A DNA stretch of 64,000 nucleotides. It comes from JBFXCS01 sp050181915 (lineage in GTDB: Bacteria > Actinomycetota > Thermoleophilia > Miltoncostaeales > Miltoncostaeaceae). Below are positions 9,365-18,136 of this stretch, piece after piece. The position numbers and the translations under genes were made by a program. Location: the NCBI GenBank assembly GCA_050181915.1, contig JBFXCS010000003.1:558001-622000 (forward strand), written 5' to 3'. How positions within the stretch are numbered: the first letter of the stretch is position 1; the number at the start of each line of letters is the position of its first letter. Below the pieces are notes generated by a model. It ran no database searches and had not been told where the DNA came from. It was given only the letters and a program-made list of their open reading frames with translations.

Positions 9365-10608
9365 GGGCGGTCGTGATCGGGGCGGGGCTCGCCGGCCTGA
9401 CCGCCGCCGTGCGCCTCGCCGAGGGCGGCGCCGACGTGACGGTGGTCGCGAAGGGGGCCGGCAGCCTGCACCTGTCGCCCGGCACCATCGACGTGCTGGG
9501 CTACGCGCCCGGCAGGGTGCGGTCGCCGCGCGCCGAGCTGCCCGGCTTCGTGGCCGGGCGCCCCGCCCACCCCTACGCCCGGGTGGCCGGCGCCCTGGAG
9601 GAGGCGCTCGACTGGTTCCGGCGGCGCACGCCCGGCCTGCGCCACATCGGCGGCACCGAGCGCAACATGCTGCTGCCCACCGCCCTCGGGGTGCCGCGGC
9701 CCACGGCCCTCGCCCCGGCCTCGATCGCGGCGGGCGACCTCGCCTCCGCGCGGCGGCTGGTGATCGTGGGGCTCCGCGCCCTCAAGGACTTCTTCCCGCG
9801 CATGGCGGCCGACAACCTGGCCCTCGCCGACGTCCCCGGCGGACCTCCCGAGGTGCGGCACGCCGAGGCGGCCTGGTCACCGCGCCCCGGCAGGGCCGAC
9901 GTCGCCGCGCCGGTCTTCGCGCGCGCCCTCGACGCGCCGGGCGCCCGGGCCGAGCTGACCGCCGAGCTGCGCACCCTGATCGCCCCCGGCGAGACGCTGG
10001 CGCTGCCCGCCGTGGTCGGGCTCACCCGCGCCGCCGAGGCGTGGGACGACCTGGTCGCGCGGATCGGCGCGCCGGTCGCCGAGATCCCCACCATCCCGCC
10101 GTCGGTGGCGGGCATGCGGCTCCAGCTGGCCCTGGCCGGGGCCCTGGCCGACGCCGGCGGCCGGCTGGTGCTGGGACCGGCGGCGGTGGGCGGCGAGGGA
10201 TCGAACGGGCGCCTGACGGGCGTGCTGGTGCGCGACGCGGCCCGCGAGCGGGCCGTTCCGGCCGATGCGGTGGTGCTCGCCACCGGGGGGTTCTCGGCCG
10301 GCGGCGTGGAGCTCGACTCGCACGGCGCGCTCACCGAGACCGTGCTGGGCCTTCCGGTGGCCGGCCCCCGCGAGGGCGCCGATCCGCTCAGCGTCCGTCA
10401 CCTCGACCACCAGCCGCTGATGACGGCCGGCGTCGCCACCGACGACGCGCTGCGCCCGGTCGACGGCTCCGGCGCCGTGGTGTGGGAGAACCTGCGCGCC
10501 GCGGGCACGATCGTCGCCGGGGCCGAGCCGTGGCGCGAGAAGTCCGGCGAGGGGGTGGCCATCGCCGGCGGGCACATGGCGGCCACGAGCATCCTGGGGG
10601 CGACATGA
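9361..10608 (+). CDS. glpB: Glycerol-3-phosphate dehydrogenase subunit GlpB
   Basis: A 415-residue flavoprotein subunit of the GlpABC complex. It begins directly with the Rossmann motif AVVIGAGLAGLTAAVRLAEGG and has a second FAD-contact block VVLATGGFSAGGVELDS near residue 305. The C-terminal EPWREKSGEGVAIAGGHMAA is typical of GlpB. Gene order A-B-C matches the E. coli anaerobic operon, but here it is fused into a kinase operon. GTG 9361 overlaps the glpA stop and the gene ends in ATGA with glpC. Confidence 0.9.
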   Translation: MRAVVIGAGLAGLTAAVRLAEGGADVTVVAKGAGSLHLSPGTIDVLGYAPGRVRSPRAELPGFVAGRPAHPYARVAGALEEALDWFRRRTPGLRHIGGTERNMLLPTALGVPRPTALAPASIAAGDLASARRLVIVGLRALKDFFPRMAADNLALADVPGGPPEVRHAEAAWSPRPGRADVAAPVFARALDAPGARAELTAELRTLIAPGETLALPAVVGLTRAAEAWDDLVARIGAPVAEIPTIPPSVAGMRLQLALAGALADAGGRLVLGPAAVGGEGSNGRLTGVLVRDAARERAVPADAVVLATGGFSAGGVELDSHGALTETVLGLPVAGPREGADPLSVRHLDHQPLMTAGVATDDALRPVDGSGAVVWENLRAAGTIVAGAEPWREKSGEGVAIAGGHMAATSILGAT

Positions 10609-11828
10609 CCGAGCACCTGCGCGAGCTGATGCGCGACTCGCTCGACCACTGCGTGAAGTGCACGATCTGCGAGACCTACTGCCCGGTCGCCGCCGCCACC
10701 CCGCTGTTTCCCGGGCCGAAGTACGCGGGCCCGCAGGCCGAGCGCTATCGCGGCGGCCCCACCGTGGACGCCTCGCTCGACTACTGCTCGTCGTGCGGCA
10801 TCTGCACCCAGGTGTGCCCGCAGGGGGTGAAGATCGCGGAGATCAACTCCCAGGCGAAGGCCGAGCTGGCGAGGGCCCGCGGCTTCTCGCTGCGCGACCG
10901 GCTCATCGCGCGGCCCACCCTGGCCGGGTGGCTGGGCGCGCCGGTCGCCCCGATCGCGAACCGGACCACGTCGATGCCGCTCGTGCGGCGGCTGATGGAG
11001 CGGGTGCTGCGCATCCACCGCCGCGCCCCGATGCCGAAGTGGGCGGGCCGCACCTACCAGAGCCGCTCGCGCGGCCTGCGCGCGGCGCCGGGCGCGATCG
11101 GGCCGGCGGGGACGGTGGTCTTCTTCCACGGCTGCGCCGCCAACTTCTACGAGCCCGACACGGCGGGCCGCGCGGTCGACGTGCTGGAGCACAACGGCCT
11201 GCGCGTGATCGTGCCCAGGCAGGGGTGCTGCGGGCTGCCGCTGCAGAGCAACGGCATGTACGACGCGGCCCGCTCGTACGTGCGCCGGCTCGCCGCGCAG
11301 CTCGCCCCCTACGCGCGGGCGGGCCACGACATCGTCTCCACCTCCACCAGCTGCGGCCTGATGCTGAAGCGCGAGGCCCGCGAGATCCTGGGCGTCGAGG
11401 ACGACGACCTGCGCGTCGTGTCGGAGCGGATGTACGACATCTGCGAGTACCTGGCCCTGATGCACGAGCGCGGAGAGCTGCGCACCGACATGCACCCGGT
11501 CGACATGGAGGTGCCCTACCACGCGCCCTGCCAGCAGCGCGGCCACGGGGTGGGCACGCCCGCGATGGAGCTGATGGGGCTGGTGCCGGAGCTGCGGCCC
11601 CGGCAGGTCGACGCGGTGTGCTGCGGCGTGGCCGGCACCTACGGGCTGAAGGCCGAGAAGTACGACATCGCGATGGAGGTGGGGCGGTCGCTGTTCGCGC
11701 AGGTGCGCGCGTCGGGCGCCCCCATGTCGGTGTGCGACTCCGAGACCTGCCGGTGGCAGATCTCCGCCGCGACGGACCTGCCGTCCGTCCACCCGGTGGA
11801 GATCCTCCACCGCGCCTATCGCCTATGA
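10605..11828 (+). CDS. glpC: Glycerol-3-phosphate dehydrogenase iron-sulfur subunit GlpC
   Basis: Passes electrons from GlpAB to membrane quinones. The N-terminus has two [4Fe-4S] ferredoxin motifs (CVKCTICETYCP near residue 15 and CSSCGICTQVCP near residue 60). Two CCG domains follow, visible as GCAANFYEPD...QGCCGLP and PCQQRGHG...VCCGVAGTYG. The protein is 407 residues. Start ATG 10605 overlaps the glpB stop and the stop overlaps the dhaM fusion start. The organism is probably aerobic, so GlpABC need not mean anaerobic growth. Confidence 0.93.
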   Translation: MTEHLRELMRDSLDHCVKCTICETYCPVAAATPLFPGPKYAGPQAERYRGGPTVDASLDYCSSCGICTQVCPQGVKIAEINSQAKAELARARGFSLRDRLIARPTLAGWLGAPVAPIANRTTSMPLVRRLMERVLRIHRRAPMPKWAGRTYQSRSRGLRAAPGAIGPAGTVVFFHGCAANFYEPDTAGRAVDVLEHNGLRVIVPRQGCCGLPLQSNGMYDAARSYVRRLAAQLAPYARAGHDIVSTSTSCGLMLKREAREILGVEDDDLRVVSERMYDICEYLALMHERGELRTDMHPVDMEVPYHAPCQQRGHGVGTPAMELMGLVPELRPRQVDAVCCGVAGTYGLKAEKYDIAMEVGRSLFAQVRASGAPMSVCDSETCRWQISAATDLPSVHPVEILHRAYRL

Positions 11829-14287
11829 CCGTGGGGATCGTGGTGGTGTCGCACAGCGCGCGCCTGGCGCGGGGCGTGGTCGAGCTGGCGCGCGAGATGG
11901 CCGGCGAGGGCGTGCCGATCGAGGCGGCCGGGGGCCTCGACGAGCCCGGCGACCCGATCGGCACCGACGCCATGCGGGTGATGGGGGCGGTGGAGCGGGT
12001 CGCCGAGGGCGGCGGGGAGGCCCTGGTGCTGATGGACCTCGGCTCGGCGGTGCTCAGCGCGGAGACCGCCCTCGACTTCCTGCCCGACGAGGTCCGGGCG
12101 CGCGTGCTGCTGTGCGAGGCGCCGCTGGTGGAGGGCGCCGTGGCCGCGGCGGCCGCGGCGCGGGCCGGCGCGTCGCTGGCCGAGGCGGCCGACGAGGCGC
12201 GGCGCGGCCTGGCGGGCAAGCGGGCGCACCTGGGAGCGGGCGACCCGGCCGGGGACGGCCCCGCGGCCGACGACGAGGGCGGCTGGGAGGAGGCGACCGC
12301 CACGATCCGCGACCCTCACGGGCTGCACGCCCGGCCCGCCGCGGCGGTGGTGCGGGCGGTCGCGGGGCTCGACGCCGAGGTGCGGGTCGCCAACGCCACC
12401 ACCGGCCGCGGCCCGGCGCCGGCGCGCTCCCTCACCGCCCTGTCGACGCTCGGCGCCCTGGCCGGCCACGCGCTCACGGTGACCGCCCGCGGGCCGCAGG
12501 CGCGGGAGGCCCTCGCGGCGGTCGTCGCGGCGGTCGACGACGGGGGCGGGCCGGCACCGGCGCCGGCGGCGCGCGAGGCCGCGCCGGCGGCGGCACCGCC
12601 CTCCGGCAGCACCGTGCGCGGCGTGGCCGCCGCTCCGGGCCGGGCCGCCGGACCGGCGCGCCCGGCCGGCTCCGCCCCCGAGCCGCCCGCGGCGGCCGGG
12701 GCGCCGGAGGACGAGAGCGCCTCACTGCGGGAGGCGATCGCGGCGACGCGCGCCGACCTGGCGGCCGCGCGCGACGCCGCCGCCCGGCGGGCGGGCGCCG
12801 AGGCGGCCCAGATCGTGGACGCCCAGGCGCTGATGCTGGACGACGACGCGCTCATCGCCGCCGCCGAGGCGGCGATCGGGGGCGGCGAGGGGGCGGCCCG
12901 CGCCTGGGACGCGGCGGTGCGCGCGGCGGCGGCCGCCTACGCCGCCCTCGACGACCCGTACCTGCGCGCCCGCGGCGCCGACCTGGCCGAGGTGGGCCGG
13001 CGCGTCCTGGGTCACCTCGCCGGCGCCGGGAGGGAGGACGCGGCGCAGGGCGTGCTGGTGGCCGCCGACCTCGGCGCGGCGGAGGCCGCCGCGCTCGACC
13101 CGGAGGCGGTCGTCGCCGTCGTCACCGCGGGCGGAGGGCCCACCTCCCACCCGGCGATCATCGCCCGCGCCCTGGGCATCCCGTACGTCGCCGGCGCCGG
13201 GCCGGCGGTGCTGGCGCTGGCCGACGGCACGCCGCTGCTGGTGGACGGCGCGGCCGGCACCGTGGTGGTCGACCCGTCCCCGGCCGAGCGCGAGGACTTC
13301 GAGCGCCGGCGCGCCGAGGACGCCCGCCGCGCCGAGGCGGCCCGCGCCCGGGCGCACGAGCCGGCCGTGACCCGCGACGGCCACCGCATCGAGGTGGCGG
13401 CCAACGCGGGGGCGCCCGGCGACGCCGCCGACGCCGTCCGCAACGGGGCCGACGGCATCGGCCTGCTGCGCAGCGAGTTCCTCTTCCTGGGCCGCCGCGA
13501 CGCGCCGGACGAGGACGAGCAGGTCGCCGCGTACGCGGAGGTCGCGGCCCTGCTCGACGGCCGCCGGCTGGTGCTGCGCACCCTCGACGCGGGCGCCGAC
13601 AAGCCGCTGCCCTACCTGAGCATGCCCCGCGAGGACAACCCCTTCCTCGGCGTGCGCGGCATCCGGCTGTCCCTGGCGCGGCCCGAGCTGCTGGTCGCGC
13701 AGCTGCGCGCGGCCCTGCGGGTCGCCGCCGACGCCCCGCTGTCGGTGATGTTCCCCATGGTCAGCGAGCCGGCCGAGCTGGACGAGGCCCTCGCGCTGCT
13801 CTCCCGCACCCGCGAGTCGCTCGCCGCCGACGGCCTGGCGGCCGGCGCCGTGGAGGTGGGCACGATGATCGAGGTGCCGGCGGCCGCCCTCTCGGCCGGG
13901 GCGCTGGCCGCGCGCTGCGACTTCCTCTCGATCGGGACCAACGACCTGGTGCAGTACACGATGGCGGCCGAGCGCGGCAACGGCGGCGTGGCGCGGCTGT
14001 CCGATCCGCTGCACCCCGCGGTGCTGCGGCTCATCGACCGGGTGGTGCGCGACGCCGCGCCGCACGCCTGCCGCATCGCCGTGTGCGGCGAGGCGGCGTC
14101 CGACCCGATCGCCGCGCCGCTGCTGGTGGGCCTGGGGGTCGAGGAGCTCTCCGTCGCGCCCGGGCGGGTCGCGGCCACCAAGGAGGCCGTCCGGGCGATC
14201 GACCGCGGCGCCGCGCGGGCGGCGGCCGACGCGGCGCTCACGCTCGACGACGCCGCCGCGGTGCGCGCCGCCCGGACGACCGCCTGA
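11825..14287 (+). CDS. dhaM: DhaM-HPr-Enzyme I fusion: PEP-dependent phosphotransferase for dihydroxyacetone kinase
   Basis: An 820-residue multidomain protein that should carry phosphate from PEP to DhaL. Residues 1-125 are the mannose-type EIIA of DhaM with active His10 (VVVSH). A low-complexity linker leads to an HPr domain at about 155-235 with His168 (GLHARP). A second Ala/Pro linker precedes a full Enzyme I at about 265-820: phospho-His442 (TSHPAI), GIGLLRSEFLF, NPFLGVRGIRL, MFPMVSEP, GTMIEVPAAA, SIGTNDLVQYT and the catalytic Cys in VCGEAASDP. E. coli DhaM has only a truncated Enzyme I piece, whereas here the PEP-binding domain is complete. Last gene of the operon. Confidence 0.92.
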   Translation: MTVGIVVVSHSARLARGVVELAREMAGEGVPIEAAGGLDEPGDPIGTDAMRVMGAVERVAEGGGEALVLMDLGSAVLSAETALDFLPDEVRARVLLCEAPLVEGAVAAAAAARAGASLAEAADEARRGLAGKRAHLGAGDPAGDGPAADDEGGWEEATATIRDPHGLHARPAAAVVRAVAGLDAEVRVANATTGRGPAPARSLTALSTLGALAGHALTVTARGPQAREALAAVVAAVDDGGGPAPAPAAREAAPAAAPPSGSTVRGVAAAPGRAAGPARPAGSAPEPPAAAGAPEDESASLREAIAATRADLAAARDAAARRAGAEAAQIVDAQALMLDDDALIAAAEAAIGGGEGAARAWDAAVRAAAAAYAALDDPYLRARGADLAEVGRRVLGHLAGAGREDAAQGVLVAADLGAAEAAALDPEAVVAVVTAGGGPTSHPAIIARALGIPYVAGAGPAVLALADGTPLLVDGAAGTVVVDPSPAEREDFERRRAEDARRAEAARARAHEPAVTRDGHRIEVAANAGAPGDAADAVRNGADGIGLLRSEFLFLGRRDAPDEDEQVAAYAEVAALLDGRRLVLRTLDAGADKPLPYLSMPREDNPFLGVRGIRLSLARPELLVAQLRAALRVAADAPLSVMFPMVSEPAELDEALALLSRTRESLAADGLAAGAVEVGTMIEVPAAALSAGALAARCDFLSIGTNDLVQYTMAAERGNGGVARLSDPLHPAVLRLIDRVVRDAAPHACRIAVCGEAASDPIAAPLLVGLGVEELSVAPGRVAATKEAVRAIDRGAARAAADAALTLDDAAAVRAARTTA

Positions 14288-14297
14288 CGCGCCCCGC

Positions 14298-14303
14298 TAT
14301 CGT
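14298..14303 (+). promoter_or_regulatory. Candidate -10 element for the SDR gene
   Basis: TATCGT lies 9 nt before the ATG at 14313, in the 25-bp gap after the dhaM stop. This suggests the SDR gene has its own short-leader or leaderless transcript. Confidence 0.35.
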
Positions 14304-14312
14304 GGCGCGGCG

Positions 14313-15356
14313 ATGAGCGCGCCATCACCGCCACCGTCACCCGCCCACGGCCCCGCCGTGCTCGTCACCGGCGGGGCCGGCTTCGTCGGGCGGGCCGTGC
14401 TCGACCGCCTGGTCGCGGCGCGCCGGCCGGTGCGGGCCCTGGCGCGCTCCGACGCATCGGCCGCGGCCCTCGCCGCGGCGGGCGCCGAGGTGGTGCGCGG
14501 CGACATCCTCGACCCCGCCGCGCTGGAGCGCGCGATGCGGGGCAGCGAGGTCGTGTACCACGTCGCCGGCCTCAACGGCTTCTGCCTGCCGGACCCCCGC
14601 GAGCTCGTGCGCATGAACGTGGACGGCACCCGCAACGTGGTGCGCGCCGCCGCCGCGGCGGGCGTGCGGCGCATCGTCTACACCTCGTCGGCGGCGACCA
14701 TCGGCGAGGAGAAGGGCGCCACCGCGCGCGAGGACAGCCCGCACGCGGGCCGGTTCCTCTCCCACTACGAGCGCAGCAAGCACCGGGCCGAGGCGGTGGC
14801 GTTCGCGACCGCCGACGACCTCGGGGTGGAGCTGGTGAGCGTGAACCCCGCGTCGGTCCAGGGGCCGGGGCGGGTGCGCGGCACCGCGAAGATCCTGATC
14901 GACGCGCTGAACGGACGGCTCAGGCTGATCGTCGACTCCACCCTCTCGCTGGTGGACGTGGACGACTGCGCCGAGGGGCACGTGCTGGCCGAGGAGAACG
15001 GCGACCCCGGCCGGCGCTACCTGCTGAGCGGCGCCACGCTGACCGTGAGCGAGGCGATCGACCTGCTGGGCCGGATCTGCGGCATCGACGAGAGGGGCCG
15101 CCGCCTGCCGCCGCCGGTCGCCGTGGCGATGGCCGCGGCCGTGGAGGGCGTCGCGAGGCTCCGCGGCCGGCGCCCGCCGGTGTGCCGCGAGATGGTGCGC
15201 ACCATCCTCCACGGCCACCGCTACGACGGCTCGCGGGCCACGCGGGAGCTGGGCCTCGTCTACACGCCCATCGAGGAGTCGCTGCGCCGCACGGCGCGCT
15301 GGTACGTGGAGCAGGGGCTCGTCACGCGCCCGCTGCCCGGGCTCACCGCCGCCTGA
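14313..15356 (+). CDS. NAD(P)-dependent epimerase/dehydratase (extended/atypical SDR)
   Basis: A 347-residue Rossmann protein with the nucleotide motif TGGAGFVG near residue 19, the Asn/Asp segment RGDILDP, catalytic Ser-Ser in YTSSAATIG and the YxxxK pair in YERSK. Its overall layout resembles hopanoid-associated HpnA-like and dihydroflavonol-reductase-like SDRs, but no hopanoid gene is nearby. Substrate is therefore not assigned. It ends convergently with a small minus-strand gene only 3 bp away. It is set apart from the upstream operon by a 25-bp gap with a promoter-like element. Confidence 0.8.
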   Translation: MSAPSPPPSPAHGPAVLVTGGAGFVGRAVLDRLVAARRPVRALARSDASAAALAAAGAEVVRGDILDPAALERAMRGSEVVYHVAGLNGFCLPDPRELVRMNVDGTRNVVRAAAAAGVRRIVYTSSAATIGEEKGATAREDSPHAGRFLSHYERSKHRAEAVAFATADDLGVELVSVNPASVQGPGRVRGTAKILIDALNGRLRLIVDSTLSLVDVDDCAEGHVLAEENGDPGRRYLLSGATLTVSEAIDLLGRICGIDERGRRLPPPVAVAMAAAVEGVARLRGRRPPVCREMVRTILHGHRYDGSRATRELGLVYTPIEESLRRTARWYVEQGLVTRPLPGLTAA

Positions 15357-15359
15357 CGA

Positions 15360-15572
15360 TCAGGCGGTCGGGGCCTCCTCGACCAGCACGAGGCTGGCCG
15401 CCGGGTAGCGGGTCGTCTGGGTGGCGCCGGTCGCGGTGCGGAAGCCCACCTGGTAGATCGGCGCGCCGTCGCCCGTGTTGCCGACGACGCCCTTGACGGT
15501 GCCGACCGGGCCGTCCGGCGGAGCGTCCCGGTGGCGCACCCGGTCCCCCTGCTGCAGTTCGCGCTCGCTCAT
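15360..15572 (-). CDS. Small conserved hypothetical protein, SH3/KOW-like
   Basis: Seventy residues beginning MSERELQQGDRVRHRDAPP and continuing with beta-rich G/V segments (GTVKGVV, YQVGFRTATG). The pattern resembles a small SH3-like or hypervariable barrel; no function is recognised. ATG 15572 sits 6 nt after TAACCT, so the mRNA may be leaderless. A GTG two codons upstream is the alternative start. Confidence 0.6.
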   Translation of the reverse strand: MSERELQQGDRVRHRDAPPDGPVGTVKGVVGNTGDGAPIYQVGFRTATGATQTTRYPAASLVLVEEAPTA

Positions 15573-15578
15573 CGGCAC

Positions 15579-15584
15579 AGGTTA
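15579..15584 (-). promoter_or_regulatory. Candidate -10 element, leaderless small gene
   Basis: TAACCT on the minus strand ends 6 nt before the ATG at 15572. It overlaps the stop codon of the neighbouring minus-strand gene at 15582-15584. Confidence 0.4.
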
Positions 15585-15785
15585 ACGCGCGCCGCTCGTG
15601 GGCGGCAGCTCGCTGAGGCCGATCTGCTCGAGCGCCCGCTCCAGCCGATCGAGGCGCTCGCGGGCGCGCGCCACCTCGGCGTCGTCCGGGTCCCACGCGG
15701 CCAGCCGGTCGCGCAGCTCCTCGATCTCGGCCAGCGACTGCGCCTGCGTCGCGGCGATCAGGAGACCCTCGCGCTCGTCGTCCAC
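15582..15785 (-). CDS. Small helical hypothetical protein
   Basis: Sixty-seven residues with heptad-like Leu/Ile spacing (IEELRDRLAAWD, RERLDRLERALEQIGL), predicting two helices or a short coiled coil. GTG 15785 is preceded by GAGGAGGGAAC, a strong ribosome site, which supports translation. No family is recognised. It lies immediately downstream of the tetR gene on the same strand. Confidence 0.6.
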   Translation of the reverse strand: MDDEREGLLIAATQAQSLAEIEELRDRLAAWDPDDAEVARARERLDRLERALEQIGLSELPPTSGAR

Positions 15786-15852
15786 GTTCCCTCCTCGGTG
15801 AGGCGTCCACCCGATGCTACGTCGCAGCGGGCCGATCCGGACCGGCGCCGCG

Positions 15853-16431
15853 TCACGGCGAGCGGGGCGTCACGCCCTCGATCGCCAGGGCCAGCGCCCG
15901 GTGGCCCGCCTCGGCGCGGCCGGCGACGCCGGGCACTCCCGCCATCGCCCCCCGGACCATCGCCAGCACCAGGAAGACGTCCGCGACCGACAGGTCGCGC
16001 CGCAGCGTGCCGGCCGCCTTCGCGTCGCGCATCGGCCCCTTGATCAGCTCCGCGACGCGCAGCCGGTTCTCCGAGATGCGCTGATCGGCGCGCGCGTCCC
16101 CGCGGGCCAGCTCGGCCAGCGCGTACACCCCCGCGATCGTGTCGACCAGGCCCCGCAGCAGCACGAAGAACGCGTCGGGGTCGCCCTCGTGGTCGGCGGC
16201 GAGCGCGACGATCCGCTCGATCCGCTCCCTGAGGATCTCGGCCGCGAGCGCGCCGCGGTCCGGGAAGTTGCGATACAGGGTCGCCTGCCCGACCCCCGCC
16301 CGGCGCGCCACGTGGCACATCGCGACGTCGGCCGACTCGGCGAAGAGCTCGCGCCCCGCCTCCAGGATCGCCTCTCGGTTGCGCCGCGCGTCGCTGCGAA
16401 GCCGGCCCGGCGTCCTCTCCTCCACCGTCAC
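15853..16431 (-). CDS. TetR-family transcriptional regulator
   Basis: A 192-residue repressor with an N-terminal TetR helix-turn-helix: RREAILEAGRELFAE-type helix, VAMCHVARRAGVGQATLYRNF recognition region around residues 38-58, then an all-helical ligand domain. It is divergent from a DHA2-type efflux gene, the standard arrangement for an autoregulated drug-responsive repressor. I place the start at GTG 16431 behind AAGGGGGAT; an upstream in-frame ATG at 16467 would run through a candidate operator. The long open frame extending to 17637 runs antisense to the transporter and is not coding. Confidence 0.85.
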   Translation of the reverse strand: MTVEERTPGRLRSDARRNREAILEAGRELFAESADVAMCHVARRAGVGQATLYRNFPDRGALAAEILRERIERIVALAADHEGDPDAFFVLLRGLVDTIAGVYALAELARGDARADQRISENRLRVAELIKGPMRDAKAAGTLRRDLSVADVFLVLAMVRGAMAGVPGVAGRAEAGHRALALAIEGVTPRSP

Positions 16432-16450
16432 CGTATCCCCCTTCGGTAAC

Positions 16451-16469
16451 CAACCGGACAACGTCATCC
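16451..16469 (+). promoter_or_regulatory. Candidate TetR operator, copy 1
   Basis: CAACCGGACA followed by nnnTnATCC. The same 19-bp pattern recurs 66 bp away at 16517-16535, both inside the tetR/efflux divergent gap. Binding is inferred. Confidence 0.45.
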
Positions 16470-16516
16470 AAGACGGATCGGGCGTCCTCCGGGTGATCTT
16501 CACCGATATGAGATCA

Positions 16517-16535
16517 CAACCGGACATTTTTATCC
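16517..16535 (+). promoter_or_regulatory. Candidate TetR operator, copy 2
   Basis: CAACCGGACA followed by nnnTnATCC, matching copy 1 at 14 defined positions plus partial symmetry (CGGA...TCCG). It lies 113 bp upstream of the efflux gene start, in a locally AT-richer stretch that probably contains the promoters. Confidence 0.45.
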
Positions 16536-16647
16536 GCTTTTCTGTTATCACCCCCGCTCGCACTCGACCTCGTCCAAGGACCGATCGCCACATGCCCCAG
16601 CTCCACAGGCCCCGCCACGGCCGCCTCGCCTCGGGCGGAGACGGCTG

Positions 16648-18135
16648 ATGCGCCAGGGACCGCTCGCAGGTCGCTACCCCGCGGTGGCGACGATGGTCAT
16701 GGCCGCGCTGATCCCCTACCTCGCGCTCTCCGCGGCGGTGGGGCCGGTGACGCCGACCATCGCCCGCGACCTCCACACCAGCCTCCAGACCATGAGCCTC
16801 GGCGCGGGCCTGGCCAACGCCGCCTACGCCGTCGGCACCGTGCTGGCGGTGCAGCTCGCCCAGCACCTGCCCCAGCGCCGGATGATGCTCGGCTACGCCG
16901 TGCTGCTGGTGATCGGATCGGTGCTCACGGCGGCCGCCCAGAACGTCACGATGTACATCGTCGGCCAGGTCCTCGCCGGCCTCTGCACCAGCCTGCTGCT
17001 GATCGCCGCGGTGCCGCCGCTGTCGCTGGGATTCCCGGCCAGCAAGCTGAAGATCACCGGGATGATCATGAACATGTGCATCTTCGGAGCCGTCGCCCTG
17101 GGGCCGACCATCGGCGGCCTTCAGGCCGAGGCGGACTCCTGGCGGCCCCTCTTCTGGATCGTGGCCGCGATCGCGGCGACGGCCCTCGTGCTGGTGGTGC
17201 TGACCTTCGAGGACGCGCCGCCCGCCGACCCCGACGCCCCGCGCGACCTGCCGGCCATCGGGCTCGCGCTGGCCGGCTGCTTCGCCGCCTTCATCGGCGC
17301 CTCGCAGCTGCTCACGCACGACTTCCTCGACCCGATCGCGATCGCGCCGCTGCTGGGCGGCCTGCTCGTGGTCATCGGCCTCGTGGTCTACCAGTACCGC
17401 GCCCGGAACCCGCTGCTGACCATCCGGGAGATGCTCACCAGCTCGATCCCGATCGCGGGCATCGTCGTCGCCCTGTTCGCCGCGGCGGCGTCCGTGTCGG
17501 CCACCGTGCTCACGGGGATGGTGCTGGAGGAGGAGCACGGCCCGCTGCACGTGGGGCTGCTCTACCTGCCGGAGGTGGCGGGGGCCGTGATCACCGCGGT
17601 CCTGCTGGGCCTCTACCTGGACCGGGTGTTCATCCACTACCTGCCGCTGATCGGCATGGGCTTCCTCGCCGCCGGGATCGGGGTCTTCCTGATCGAGGTG
17701 CCGGCGAGCGAGCCCCTGGCCCTAGTGGCGTCGTTCCTCACCGGGATCGGCCTGGGCGCGACGGTCGCGCCGGCGCTGTTCGTGGCCGGCTTCTCGCTGC
17801 GGGCCACCAGCCTGCAGCGGGTGTTCGCGATCGTCGAGCTCTTCCGCGCGGTGGCGGCCTTCATGATCGCGCCGATCTTCGTGCACTTCGCACGGACCGT
17901 GAGCGACGACCTGGCCGACGGCGTGCGCCTGGCGCTCTGGATCGGGCTCGGGCTGGCGGTCGCCGGGGCCGTCCTGGCGGTCGCGACCTACGCCCTGAGC
18001 GGCGCGCGGCCGCAGACGCCCGACATCGACGGGTTCATCGCGGGCCGCAAGGCGGCCTGGCACTCGCCGCCGCTGCTGGCGAAGCTGCGGAGGGGCGCGG
18101 TGCCCCGGCGCGCGGTGACCGAGGGGGTGGACTGA
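16648..18135 (+). CDS. MFS efflux transporter, DHA2-like (about 14 membrane segments)
   Basis: A 495-residue polytopic protein with evenly spaced hydrophobic segments throughout. Conserved motif A/C-like stretches are visible, for example ALGPTIGGLQAE after the fifth segment. Length and segment number fit the 14-TM drug:H+ antiporter group. It is divergent from a TetR gene, pointing to an inducible exporter of an unknown toxic compound. ATG 16648 has a GGCGGAG ribosome site. The universal stress protein gene follows after 1 nt, so the two are likely cotranscribed. Confidence 0.85.
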   Translation: MRQGPLAGRYPAVATMVMAALIPYLALSAAVGPVTPTIARDLHTSLQTMSLGAGLANAAYAVGTVLAVQLAQHLPQRRMMLGYAVLLVIGSVLTAAAQNVTMYIVGQVLAGLCTSLLLIAAVPPLSLGFPASKLKITGMIMNMCIFGAVALGPTIGGLQAEADSWRPLFWIVAAIAATALVLVVLTFEDAPPADPDAPRDLPAIGLALAGCFAAFIGASQLLTHDFLDPIAIAPLLGGLLVVIGLVVYQYRARNPLLTIREMLTSSIPIAGIVVALFAAAASVSATVLTGMVLEEEHGPLHVGLLYLPEVAGAVITAVLLGLYLDRVFIHYLPLIGMGFLAAGIGVFLIEVPASEPLALVASFLTGIGLGATVAPALFVAGFSLRATSLQRVFAIVELFRAVAAFMIAPIFVHFARTVSDDLADGVRLALWIGLGLAVAGAVLAVATYALSGARPQTPDIDGFIAGRKAAWHSPPLLAKLRRGAVPRRAVTEGVD

Positions 18136-18136
18136 C

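Noticed and set aside
12112..14316. A 734-codon Arg/Gly-rich frame overlapping the dhaM fusion
   Set aside because: Different frame of the same strand with no domains; the DhaM-HPr-EI frame contains every catalytic motif.
15853..17637. A 594-codon minus-strand frame including tetR
   Set aside because: Only the TetR part carries a domain; the upstream 400 codons lie opposite the efflux transporter and are His/Asp/Arg-rich shadow.
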